Positions 16,755 through 26,689 of a stretch of 64,000 bases of DNA are shown here, piece after piece. The notes beneath the pieces were generated by a model. It was not told the DNA's origin, ran no database searches, and worked only from the letters and a program-made list of their open reading frames with translations. How positions within the stretch are numbered: position 1 is the stretch's first letter; each line of letters begins with the position of its first letter. The position numbers and the translations under genes are program-made. The DNA lies in contig NZ_JQML01000001.1 in NCBI RefSeq assembly GCF_000744705.1, positions 8,628,017 to 8,692,016 on the forward strand. Reading direction: 5' to 3'. The DNA is from Streptacidiphilus albus JL83. Its GTDB lineage: Bacteria > Actinomycetota > Actinomycetes > Streptomycetales > Streptomycetaceae.

Positions 16755-18785
16755 TCAGCCTGCGTGGACGTCGAACTCCCAGAGCGAGTAGCCCCACTGG
16801 GTGGCGCGGGTGGTGCCGTACATCCGGATGTAGCGGCCGCTGCCGGTGACGTTCAGGGTCTGGTCGCCGCCGGTGCCGTCGGTGGTGGAGTAGACGGTGG
16901 TCCAGGTGGAGTTGTCGTTGGAGGTCTGGATCTGGAAGGCGGTGGCGTAGGCGGTCTCCCAGTCGAGGGTGACCTGGCAGATCTGCTGCGTCGAGCCGAG
17001 GTCGACCTCCAGCCACTGCGGGTCGCTGAAGGCGCTGGACCAGCGGGTGCCGAGGTTGCCGTCGGTGGCGTCCTGGGGCGGGAAGCTGGAGTTCTGTTCG
17101 GAGGAGGCGGTGGTGGGCTGGTCGAGGGCGATGTCGGCGGTTCCGCAGCCGGTGGCGGCGGCGTCGACGGTCCAGCTGAAGCCGGTGGAGCCGGTCGCCC
17201 CGGTGGTGTCGGTGGCGGTCACCGTGACGTTGGAGGTGCCGGCCGCGGTCGGGGTGCCGGAGACCAGCCCGGTGGCGGAGTTGATGCTCAGTCCGGCGGG
17301 CAGCCCGGTGGCGCTGTAGCTGAGGGTCTGCCCGGAGGCCGAGTCGCTCGCCGCGACCTGCAGGCTGCTCGCCGTGCCGACGGTCGAGGTCTGGTTGCCG
17401 GGTGCGGTGACCGTCACCGTGTCGGCCGCAGTGCCGCCGGTGGGCAGCTTCCACTGCTGGTCGGCGCTGTCGGCGCAGGTCTCGATGTCGAGCCGGGAGC
17501 CGGTGTTGCCGCTCGGATCGGTCAGGCAGAGACCGGAGTTGGGATTGACCAGCTCGCCGTTGCCCTGGGCGGTCCAGCCCTGGGCGTTGGTGCCGTTGCA
17601 GGCGTACCAGTCGACGTCGGTGCCGCTGGTCGTGCCGGCGCTCACCACGTCCAGGCAGCCGCCCTGGGTCCGGACGGTGCCGTCGCTGTACGGCGACCAG
17701 ACCTCGCCCGCGCTGCCGTTGCAGGCGGCGACACCGATCGGGTTGCCCTCGGTGTCGAGCGAGTTCTGGTTGGCCAGGCAGAGCCCGTCGAGCCCGCCGA
17801 CCGCGCCGGTGGCGGTGGCGGCCCCGGTCGGGGTCGAGTTGCCGCCCTCCTCGTACACGGCGACGTACGCGACGCTCATCGACGCGCCGGAGCTGGTGGC
17901 GGCGGTCGGGGTGGTGGAGCCGTACACCCCGTCCGGGTAGTTCCCGCCCATGGCCAGGTCCCAGATGATGAAGAAGCCGTGGTCGACGGCCTCCTGCCAG
18001 GCCGTGGTGCCCACCGAGGCCTCGGTGACGGTGCTCTCGACGGTGCCGTCCATCAGGAATTCCATGGTCTCGGCACTGGTGTCGGTCCGGTTCACGATCA
18101 CCGAGTAGGTGTGGTAGCCGGTCTGGCAGCCGGAGCTGGTGTCCGGGCAGGGGATCAGCGCGTGGCCGCTGCTGCCGGCCGCGTCGTGGAGCGTCTGCGA
18201 GCCCTCGTTCAGGCCGTTGACGTCCTCCATCATGTCGATCTCGCCGGAGGTCGGCCAGCCGCCGCCGGCCCGCATCGGGGAGCCCAGGGCCCAGAAGGCG
18301 GGCCAGTAGCCGAGACCGTTCGCCGGGTTCGGCTGCTCGATCGAGGCGGTCATCTCCAGTTCGCCGCCGGCCGGGGCCTGGAAGTCGTCGCGGGTGCTCT
18401 CCAGCCGGGCGGAGGTCCAGGTGCCGCCGTTGTCGATGGCCTTCAGCACCAGGTGGCCGTTGCCGTCGAGGTAGGCGTTGCTGGTCGAATCGGTGGTCTG
18501 CTCGGTCTCACCGGTTCCGTAGCCGGTGCCGATGTCGTAGAACCAGTTGGCGGACGAGGGGGCGGAGCCGGCCGGGCCGGCGAAGTCGTCGCCGAACACG
18601 GTGTTCCAGCCGGCCGGGGCGGCCGGTACGCCGTCGGCCATCGCGGCGGGGGCGGCGGCCACGGTCACCGTCACGGCCCCGCCGAGGCAGGCGGCCAGCA
18701 GCGCGACCGTGCTGAGCAGCGAGCGCCCCCGCAGCGACCTCCGCCGCCGAGCGGCCCCCCGGCCGACTTGCGATCTGTCGAACAT
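16755..18785 (-). CDS. Secreted GH16 beta-glucanase with ricin-type lectin, Ig-like and discoidin modules
   Basis: Product of 676 residues with an Arg-rich N-terminus and signal peptide (LLSTVALLAACLGGAVTVTV, cleavage near AMADG). The GH16 domain (about 55-310) carries the catalytic motif GEIDMMEDVNG, with nucleophile and acid/base Glu in the ExDxxE arrangement. A ricin-B/CBM13 module (about 320-445; GLCLANQNSLDTEGNPIG, QGWTAQGNGELVNPNSGLCL), a He_PIG-type Ig-like domain (about 455-540) and a C-terminal discoidin/CBM32 domain (about 545-676) follow. It should cleave beta-1,3- or mixed-linkage glucans outside the cell. AAGGGAAGG precedes ATG 18785, and a LacI-like palindrome lies 122 nt upstream. 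Confidence 0.93.
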   Translation of the reverse strand: MFDRSQVGRGAARRRRSLRGRSLLSTVALLAACLGGAVTVTVAAAPAAMADGVPAAPAGWNTVFGDDFAGPAGSAPSSANWFYDIGTGYGTGETEQTTDSTSNAYLDGNGHLVLKAIDNGGTWTSARLESTRDDFQAPAGGELEMTASIEQPNPANGLGYWPAFWALGSPMRAGGGWPTSGEIDMMEDVNGLNEGSQTLHDAAGSSGHALIPCPDTSSGCQTGYHTYSVIVNRTDTSAETMEFLMDGTVESTVTEASVGTTAWQEAVDHGFFIIWDLAMGGNYPDGVYGSTTPTAATSSGASMSVAYVAVYEEGGNSTPTGAATATGAVGGLDGLCLANQNSLDTEGNPIGVAACNGSAGEVWSPYSDGTVRTQGGCLDVVSAGTTSGTDVDWYACNGTNAQGWTAQGNGELVNPNSGLCLTDPSGNTGSRLDIETCADSADQQWKLPTGGTAADTVTVTAPGNQTSTVGTASSLQVAASDSASGQTLSYSATGLPAGLSINSATGLVSGTPTAAGTSNVTVTATDTTGATGSTGFSWTVDAAATGCGTADIALDQPTTASSEQNSSFPPQDATDGNLGTRWSSAFSDPQWLEVDLGSTQQICQVTLDWETAYATAFQIQTSNDNSTWTTVYSTTDGTGGDQTLNVTGSGRYIRMYGTTRATQWGYSLWEFDVHAG

Positions 18786-18906
18786 GTTGCCTTCCCTTCA
18801 GCGCACCGGGCGCTGTAGCGGAATGCTGACGAGCGGGTGGTCGGCGGCAGCCCGAAGGCAGCACAACTCGACCGCACACGACGCCAGTTATCGGGTGGGT
18901 GGGGTG

Positions 18907-18920
18907 AGAGAGCGCTCTCT
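18907..18920. promoter_or_regulatory. LacI-type operator upstream of the GH16 gene
   Basis: AGAGAGCGCTCTCT is a perfect 14-bp palindrome centred on CGCG. It resembles actinobacterial LacI-family sugar-repressor sites such as CebR boxes (GGGAGCGCTCCC). It lies upstream of the secreted glucanase and not beside a regulator gene, so the cognate repressor is elsewhere. Confidence 0.6.
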
Positions 18921-19075
18921 AGCAGTTGATGTGTACGGGCCTATTGCGGGCGTGTCAAGACTTTGCGCGAGGCTGCCGGGGATCCCGGCAGCCGCTGCTG
19001 CGGCGCTCCGGGGCGGTCCCGGCATCGCCCGACCGGCCGTTGTGCCTGGTCGCGGCGGCCGACTACGGTTGGCCG

Positions 19076-19690
19076 ATGACCACTGGAACACGTGGCGCAT
19101 CCGTCCGCGTGGCGGAGCCCGCAGACATCGACGCCATCGTCGCCACTCTCACCACCGCGTTCTTCGACGACCCGCTCTGGGGTCCGGCCTTCCCCGACCC
19201 CGGTCGGCGCGCCGAGCAGGCGGCGGTGATGTGGCGGATGTCGGCGATCTCGGCGCTGCGCTACCGGTGGACGCTGGTGACCGGCAAGGTCGAGGCCGCC
19301 GCCATCCTGATCCCGCCGGGCGGCACGGAGTTGACGCACGAGGAGGAGAACGAGCTGGCGGCGCTGCTGGTGCGGACGGCCGGGCAGCGGACGGCCGAGG
19401 GGGTCCTGGAGATCTACGCCCAGCTGGAGGGGGCCCACCCGAGCGAGCCGCACTTCTACCTGACCCTGCTCGGCACCCACGCCGACCACCGGGGCCGGGG
19501 GCTCGGAATGGCGCTGCTCAGGGAGGCCCTGGCGCGGATCGACGACCTCGGCGAGCCGGTGTACCTGGAGTCCTCCAACCCGGCGAACGACGCCCGTTAC
19601 CGGAGCGTCGGCTTCCTCCCGCACAGCCGGATCACGACCGGCTCCGGCCAGGTGGTCACCACGATGTGGCGCCCGGCGGCCCGTCCCTGA
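19076..19690 (+). CDS. GNAT-family N-acetyltransferase
   Basis: Product of 204 residues with the GNAT fold: VRVAEPADIDAIVATLTTAF at the start, the acetyl-CoA-binding motif A stretch HADHRGRGLGMALLREALAR (around 140-160), and the motif B end YLESSNPANDARYRSVGFLP. The substrate is unknown. TTGTGC (19040-19045) and TACGGT (19064-19069) with an 18-bp spacer place the transcription start at or next to ATG 19076, so the mRNA is probably leaderless, which also supports this start. Confidence 0.88.
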   Translation: MTTGTRGASVRVAEPADIDAIVATLTTAFFDDPLWGPAFPDPGRRAEQAAVMWRMSAISALRYRWTLVTGKVEAAAILIPPGGTELTHEEENELAALLVRTAGQRTAEGVLEIYAQLEGAHPSEPHFYLTLLGTHADHRGRGLGMALLREALARIDDLGEPVYLESSNPANDARYRSVGFLPHSRITTGSGQVVTTMWRPAARP

Positions 19691-19759
19691 AGGCGTCGGG
19701 CCCCGGTCCTCCGGCTCCGTTCCCCGCTCGCCCGAGCGGTCCCTGCTGCTCAGCGCGCG

Positions 19760-19812
19760 GCTGATACTCATTTCTGCTCTGTATGGCGAAAGAACGAGCA
19801 GAAAGTGTCAGC
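19760..19812. terminator. Long stem-loop between GNAT and GH27 genes
   Basis: TTTCTGCTC (19771-19779) pairs with GAGCAGAAA (19796-19804), and GCTGATACT (19760-19768) with AGTGTCAGC (19804-19812), allowing one G-T and a 2-nt bulge. It sits 70 nt after the GNAT stop and just before the GH27 promoter. A terminator is most likely, but an operator role is also possible. Confidence 0.5.
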
Positions 19813-19819
19813 CGCCTCA

Positions 19820-19848
19820 TTGTGCGTGCGTGGCGTTGGTCCTACTGT
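19820..19848 (+). promoter_or_regulatory. Candidate promoter of the GH27 gene
   Basis: TTGTGC (19820-19825) and TACTGT (19843-19848) are separated by 17 bp, a good match to a housekeeping sigma-70-type actinobacterial promoter. It would give a 5' leader of about 135 nt. Confidence 0.5.
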
Positions 19849-19989
19849 CTGTCATGCACGCAGCGCCCTCGATGCCGCTACCGGACCGGTGGGCACGCTG
19901 CCGACGTGTGCCATCCCGTCAACGCAGTAGGCGCGTTCCGCCACAGCCCGGCACGATCGTCACGTCCACCACCAAGGAGACGCACCCCC

Positions 19990-21690
19990 ATGCCTGGATC
20001 TCCCAAGTTCCGTTCAATGTTCGGCAGCAGACGACTCGTCACCTCGGCCGTCGCGGTCGGCGCGGTGCTCGCGGCGCTGGGCGGCTTCGCGCCCGCCGCC
20101 AGCGCCTCCGAGACCGCGACCTCCGGCGACGGGGCCGCGCTCGCGGTCACCCCGCCGATGGGGTGGAACGACTGGGCGCACTACCAGTGCGGCTACAACG
20201 AGGCCACCATCCTGGCCAACGCCAACGCCCTGGTCTCGACCGGGCTGGCGGCCAAGGGCTACAACACCGTCACCATCGACGACTGCTGGATGAACACCAG
20301 CCGCGACGCCGCCGGCAACCTGGTCGCCAACCCGACGCTCTTCCCGGACGGCATGGCCTACGTCGGCACCTACCTGCACAAGCTGGGGCTGAAGTTCGGC
20401 ATCTACGAGGATGCCGGAACCTCCACCTGCGGTGGCTACGCGGGCAGTTGGAACCACTGGACGCAGGACGCCGACCTCTTCGCCTCCTGGGGCGTGGACT
20501 ACCTCAAGCTCGACGGCTGCAACCTGCCCTCGGTCAGCGGGCAGACTGGCGAGCAGACCTACCAGTCCGCCTACGCGGCCATGGGAGCCGCGCTGAAGGC
20601 GTCCGGGCGCGACATCGTCTTCTCGGAGTCCGCGCCGGCCTACTTCCAGGGCACCACCGACTGGGACACGGTGCTCGGCTGGACCGGCCAGTACGGTCAA
20701 CTCTGGCGCGAGGGCAGCGACATCGCGACCTACAGCGCGTCCAGCCCGAACACCAGCCGCTGGGCCAGCGTGCTGAACAACTACGGCTACAACAACCCGA
20801 TCCACCGCTACGAGAGCCCCGGCAACTGGAACGACCCGGACTTCATCATCGCCGGTGACGGCGGACTGACCGCGGACGAGTCCCGCAGCCAGCTCTCGCT
20901 CTGGGCGGAGATGGGCTCGCCGCTGATCCTCAGCGACAACGTCAGCGCCCTCTCGGCGTCCTCCGTCGCGGACCTCGGCAACAGTGCCGTCATCGCCGTC
21001 GACCAGGACTCGCTGGGCTCACCGGGCTACGTGGTCTCCCAGAACGGCACGCTGGACGTGCTCACCAGGCCGCTGGCCAACGGCGACCGGGCAGTGGCCA
21101 TCCTCAACCGCTCCTCCTCGTCGGTCAGCGCGAGCACCACGGCCGCGGCGGCGGGATTCGTCGGCGGCAGCGGCTGCAGCTACTCGGTGCACGACCTGTG
21201 GGCCGGGACCACCTCGACCACCAGCGGGGCGATCTCCACGACCATCGCCGCACACGGCACCGCCCTGCTGCGGATCACTCCGAGCAGCGGCTGCGGCGCC
21301 ACCACGACGACGGGCCAGATCACCGAGAACAGCGGCCAGTGCGTGGACGACTCCGGCAGCGGCACGGCCAACGGCAACCCGATCATCCTCTACGGGTGCA
21401 CCGGCAACGCCAACCAGCAGTGGACGCAGCCCGGTGACGGCACCGTCCGGACCCTCGGCGAGTGCCTGGACGTCCCCTCCTCGGCCACGGCCGCCGGGAC
21501 CTACGTGGACCTGGCCGCCTGCAACGGTTCGGCCGGTCAGCAGTGGACCTACCAGACCGACGGCAACCTGGTGAACCCCGACTCCGGTGACTGCCTGGAC
21601 GCCTACGGCGGCTCCACGGCCAACCTGACCAAGCTGGACATCTGGCCCTGCGGTGACAACCAGGCCAACCAGACCTGGTCCCTGCCGTAG
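19990..21690 (+). CDS. Secreted GH27 alpha-galactosidase with ricin-type lectin domain
   Basis: Product of 566 residues with a Sec signal peptide (LVTSAVAVGAVLAALGGF...ASASE). The GH27 barrel (about 50-330) opens with TPPMGWNDWAHYQCG. The nucleophile Asp lies in DYLKLDGCN (around 177) and the acid/base Asp in ESPGNWNDPDF (around 281). A beta-sandwich (about 335-430) and a C-terminal ricin-B/CBM13 domain (about 440-566; GQCVDDSGSG, CLDVPSSATAAGTY, NANQQWTQPG) follow. It releases terminal alpha-galactose from galacto-oligosaccharides or galactomannan. AAGGAGA lies 9 nt before ATG 19990. Confidence 0.93.
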   Translation: MPGSPKFRSMFGSRRLVTSAVAVGAVLAALGGFAPAASASETATSGDGAALAVTPPMGWNDWAHYQCGYNEATILANANALVSTGLAAKGYNTVTIDDCWMNTSRDAAGNLVANPTLFPDGMAYVGTYLHKLGLKFGIYEDAGTSTCGGYAGSWNHWTQDADLFASWGVDYLKLDGCNLPSVSGQTGEQTYQSAYAAMGAALKASGRDIVFSESAPAYFQGTTDWDTVLGWTGQYGQLWREGSDIATYSASSPNTSRWASVLNNYGYNNPIHRYESPGNWNDPDFIIAGDGGLTADESRSQLSLWAEMGSPLILSDNVSALSASSVADLGNSAVIAVDQDSLGSPGYVVSQNGTLDVLTRPLANGDRAVAILNRSSSSVSASTTAAAAGFVGGSGCSYSVHDLWAGTTSTTSGAISTTIAAHGTALLRITPSSGCGATTTTGQITENSGQCVDDSGSGTANGNPIILYGCTGNANQQWTQPGDGTVRTLGECLDVPSSATAAGTYVDLAACNGSAGQQWTYQTDGNLVNPDSGDCLDAYGGSTANLTKLDIWPCGDNQANQTWSLP

Positions 21691-21802
21691 CGCCGACCGC
21701 ACGGTAGCGCCGACCGCACCCGCAGGCGCGGCGCCCGGAGCCCCCCGGCCCCGGGTGCCGCGCCGTGCGCGGGACTGCTGGCTGAACCCGGGGCGTGCGG
21801 AA

Positions 21803-21835
21803 GCGCCCGTCACCTCGACCTCAGGTGACGGGCGC
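21803..21835. terminator. Bidirectional hairpin terminator
   Basis: Perfect 13-bp arms (21803-21815 and 21823-21835) around a 7-nt loop lie between the stop of the GH27 gene and the stop of the converging 36-residue ORF. Confidence 0.8.
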
Positions 21836-21849
21836 CCAGATCCTGCTGC

Positions 21850-21960
21850 TCAGTCCCAGGACGTGTCCCGCTTGCTCACGATGCCCCCTCGGTCGACGTC
21901 GATGCGCTCATACATGTAGAACGCATCCAGCCGGGTCGGATGTTGCACCTTGCCGATCAT
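21850..21960 (-). CDS. 36-residue hypothetical peptide
   Basis: Minus-strand ORF starting MIGKVQHPTRLDAFYMYERI and ending DVDRGGIVSKRDTSWD. GGAG lies 6 nt before ATG 21960 and a clear terminator follows, so it looks like a real transcription unit. The peptide is amphipathic, has no Cys, and resembles no family I know. The next gene diverges from it. It could be a regulatory micro-protein or a peptide precursor; I cannot choose. Confidence 0.45.
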   Translation of the reverse strand: MIGKVQHPTRLDAFYMYERIDVDRGGIVSKRDTSWD

Positions 21961-22115
21961 TTCCGCTCCAGGGCGTCGTTCCCGACGCCGAGGGCGCCCC
22001 CTGGGGGCGGGAGTGGGGGAGAATGCTGCACATGACGACTTGAAGAGCACCGGCCGGGCGGGAGCGCTGGCTCAGGGTCTCGGCCTGGGCGACGGTGCAG
22101 AACGGCGATCGACGA

Positions 22116-22373
22116 ATGTGTGCTGCTTGCGGGTCGGGCGTCCGCTCCTACGAGTACCGCTTCCATCCACCCGAGTCCTGGATGTTCGAGCGGTGCGTGG
22201 GCTTCGCGTGGTGCTCCGGTTGCCGGATCTACTCCGGCGGGATGGTGAACGTGCCCCGGTCGCGCGTACTCGTCGACGCCCTGGCGTCGCTTCCCGAGGA
22301 TCAGCGGGAACCCCTGCGTCACAGAGAGGCAGCGCTGATCGAGTACCTGGACCGTCAGGCCGGCGGTCGGTAG
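22116..22373 (+). CDS. 85-residue Cys-pair hypothetical protein
   Basis: Begins MCAACGSGVRSYEYRFHPPE and contains CVGFAWCSGCRIYSG, so two CxxC-like pairs spaced by about 35 residues form a probable zinc ribbon. A helical tail follows (ALASLPEDQREPLRHREAAL). An upstream in-frame GTG at 22095 is possible. It diverges from the 36-residue ORF and converges on thiC across a terminator. I believe homologues are common in Streptomyces, but the function is unknown. Confidence 0.6.
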   Translation: MCAACGSGVRSYEYRFHPPESWMFERCVGFAWCSGCRIYSGGMVNVPRSRVLVDALASLPEDQREPLRHREAALIEYLDRQAGGR

Positions 22374-22391
22374 CCGACGGCGCCGGTGTCG

Positions 22392-22435
22392 AGGCGCTGC
22401 GCTGGGAAGCCCCCCGGCCCCCCAGTGCAGCGCCT
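22392..22435. terminator. Terminator between the Cys-pair gene and thiC
   Basis: Arms 22392-22406 and 22421-22435 pair over 15 bp with one G-T pair and a 14-nt loop. Both flanking genes end here. Confidence 0.75.
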
Positions 22436-22453
22436 GGTCTGGTTCGGCTCGGG

Positions 22454-24422
<1,969 letters not shown>

Positions 24423-24617
24423 GCGTCTTCAATCAGATGTCAGCACCGTAGCGGCTCCGCCTCCGGTTTGACCAGAGTGCCCTGGCTCACTCGCCGCACC
24501 CGCCCGGCTCCGGGCCGTCAACGCCCGCCGTTCCGGGGGCGGGTGCGGAGCAGCGGACACACCGGTGGCGCCACCTGGTTGGCACCCCCGGTGCGGTGGC
24601 ACGGTAGCGTGACCGGC

Positions 24618-25958
24618 ATGGAGATCAACGGGGAAGCCCAGCAGCGCGGGCACATACTCCTGATCGGCGGCGCACCCGGCGGTCGCCGTCGTCAGCCGGT
24701 ACGCCCTGAGGCCAGCCTCACGCTGTTGGCGACCCTGCCGACGTCGGCGCTGCTCGGCAGCGCGGTCCCCGCCGACACGGTCCAACTCGCCGACCCGGCC
24801 GACCCCCAGCTGGTCCTGGCCCATCTGCGGCGCGCCGCCGCGACCCCGGGTCCGCTGGTGCTGGTGCTGGTCGGCTGTCTGACGGTGGATCACCGGCACC
24901 ACGAGCCGCATCTGGCGCTGGCGCGCAGCCGTCCGGAGAACGCCAGGTACACCGCGCTGCCCTGGGCCTGGCTGGCCCACGAGTTCCGCGACCGCCCGCC
25001 CGGCAGCACCCGGGTCCTGGCCGACCTGGTCGCCGACAAGGACGCCTGGGCACTGCTGGCGTCGGCGGGCCCGGCCGTGCTGACCGGCCCGCTGCCGGTC
25101 TGGGGCCAGGTCAGCCCGCCGGAGACGGTCGGCGAGACCCTGGCCACGCCGTACGTCCACGCGCTGGTCGAACTGCTCCGCCATGTCGGTGACCGTCCGC
25201 TCTTCGACGTCCACCGGCAGGCCGTCGCCTCGGCCGGCCTGCCCGCCGGAGCGCTGCCGCTCGGCACCGACCCGGCCGACGCGCCGGTACCGGTCCGGTC
25301 GGCGCAGCCGGTCGCGGTGCGCCCGGTCGTGACCGCCCCGGCGATGGGAGTCCCGGTGGCAGCGGCCCCGGCCCCGGCCCCGGTCCCGGTCCCGGCCCAG
25401 GCGGTCGCCGCTGTCCCGCCCATGCCCTGCGCGCCGCCCCCGACTGCCGTGCCGCCCACCGTCTCAGTGCCGGCGCTCGCCGCCGCGCCGCCCACCGTCT
25501 CCGTGCCGGAGCCCGCCGCCGCGGACGATCCGCTCGCGGCGATCGGCGCGGCTCTCGGCAGCGGTGACCTGGAGCAGGCCAAGGCGCTGGCGCTGGCCGC
25601 GGAGGAGCAGGCCGTGCGTACCGCCGGACCCCGCTCGCCCCGCGCGATCCAGGCCCGTGAGGCCCGCGCCCACCTGGCGCACCTCTCCCACGACGAGTCC
25701 CTCGCAGCGGAACTGTGGCGGGACTCGGCCGAGGACCGGCTCACCTTCCAGGGCCCGGACGACGCCGAGGTGCGGGCGGCGGTGGACAACGCCCACGCCT
25801 GCTGGAGCCGGGTCCAGGAGCGGCGCAGCTCCATCGAGCTGGCCCCGGGCATCCTGGCCCTGCGCCGCAAGGTGCCCGGCGCGGGGAGCAGCGGCCTGCG
25901 CGCCGCCGAGCGCCGCCTCCAGCGGATCTACGAGGCGGCGGTCCAGACGGAGGGCTGA
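24618..25958 (+). CDS. Hypothetical protein with caspase-like N-terminus and TPR-like C-terminus
   Basis: Product of 446 residues. The N-terminal ~220 residues form an alpha/beta pattern (HILLIGGAPGG, GPLVLVLVGCLTVDHRHHEP, RYTALPWAWLAHEF, STRVLADLVADKDAWALL) that may be a caspase-like or hydrolase-like fold, but I see no convincing catalytic dyad. A Pro/Ala/Val linker (around 235-300) and a helical TPR-like segment (LGSGDLEQAKALALAAEEQA, HLAHLSHDESLAAELWRDSA) follow. TAGCGT (24605-24610) 7 nt before ATG 24618 points to a leaderless mRNA. It diverges from thiC. Function unknown. Confidence 0.7.
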   Translation: MEINGEAQQRGHILLIGGAPGGRRRQPVRPEASLTLLATLPTSALLGSAVPADTVQLADPADPQLVLAHLRRAAATPGPLVLVLVGCLTVDHRHHEPHLALARSRPENARYTALPWAWLAHEFRDRPPGSTRVLADLVADKDAWALLASAGPAVLTGPLPVWGQVSPPETVGETLATPYVHALVELLRHVGDRPLFDVHRQAVASAGLPAGALPLGTDPADAPVPVRSAQPVAVRPVVTAPAMGVPVAAAPAPAPVPVPAQAVAAVPPMPCAPPPTAVPPTVSVPALAAAPPTVSVPEPAAADDPLAAIGAALGSGDLEQAKALALAAEEQAVRTAGPRSPRAIQAREARAHLAHLSHDESLAAELWRDSAEDRLTFQGPDDAEVRAAVDNAHACWSRVQERRSSIELAPGILALRRKVPGAGSSGLRAAERRLQRIYEAAVQTEG

Positions 25959-25968
25959 GTCGGGGAGG

Positions 25969-26613
25969 TCAGGACTTCTCGGCCAGCACCGGTGCGACCA
26001 CCTGTGCCAGCTCCGCCTGGGTCATCGAGTCCAGCACCCGTGCCGCTATCCGGCCCTGACGGTCGATCACCAGTGTCGAGGGGGTGGCCTGCGGGGCGAC
26101 GCTGCCGACCGGGAACTGCAGCAGCACCGAGCCGCCCGGGTCGTAGAAGTCCGGGTAGGTGAGCCCCTCTGCCTTCACGAACTGCTGTGCGGGTGGCAGT
26201 TGGAGGTCGCGGGTGTCGATGCCCAGGAACTGCACGCCCTGGCTCCGGTCGGACCGGTAGACCGCCTCGAAGCCGGCCGCCTCGGCCCGGCACGGCGCGC
26301 ACCCGGAGTTCCAGACATTGACCACCACGACCTTGCCCCGGTAGGAGGCCAGGCTGAGCGGCTTGCCGTCGAGGTCCTTGCCCACCAGGTCGACCGGGTC
26401 GCCACGGTGGCCGACCGCCATGGTGGTGACCTCGCCGAAGCCCGGGATCTGTTGGTCGACGGCCACGACGGCGTTGCCGGAGGAGGAGCCGGAGCACCCG
26501 CTCAGTACCAGCCCGAGCGCCAGCGCCCCCACCGCGACCGCCGCCCGAACGCCCGTCCCACCAGGTCGGGGCGGGTGTGCGAGGGTAGAACGGAGGTGCA
26601 CGGATCGAGTCAT
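25969..26613 (-). CDS. TlpA/ResA-like thioredoxin-fold lipoprotein
   Basis: Product of 214 residues. The lipobox ALGLVLSGCSG around residue 35 indicates a membrane-anchored lipoprotein. The AhpC/TSA-redoxin domain includes DLDGKPLSLASYRGKVVVVN, the catalytic CxxC in SGCAPCRAEA, and the cis-Pro loop QATPSTLVIDRQG. Expected role: extracytoplasmic thiol-disulfide exchange, for example in cytochrome c maturation or protein reduction. It ends 11 nt from the converging hypothetical gene. The start is uncertain; a GTG five codons inside is an alternative. Confidence 0.9.
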   Translation of the reverse strand: MTRSVHLRSTLAHPPRPGGTGVRAAVAVGALALGLVLSGCSGSSSGNAVVAVDQQIPGFGEVTTMAVGHRGDPVDLVGKDLDGKPLSLASYRGKVVVVNVWNSGCAPCRAEAAGFEAVYRSDRSQGVQFLGIDTRDLQLPPAQQFVKAEGLTYPDFYDPGGSVLLQFPVGSVAPQATPSTLVIDRQGRIAARVLDSMTQAELAQVVAPVLAEKS

Positions 26614-26689
26614 GCCGGGAGTCTGCCACGACGATGATCGTTCGCGGACAGTGGGTCTCCGCAGTGGGTCTTCGCAGTGGGTCTCCGCG

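Noticed and set aside
16755-18818. A 684-codon frame on the plus strand opposite GH16.
   Set aside because: Antisense shadow with Gly/Val-rich composition; the GH16 domain architecture is on the minus strand.
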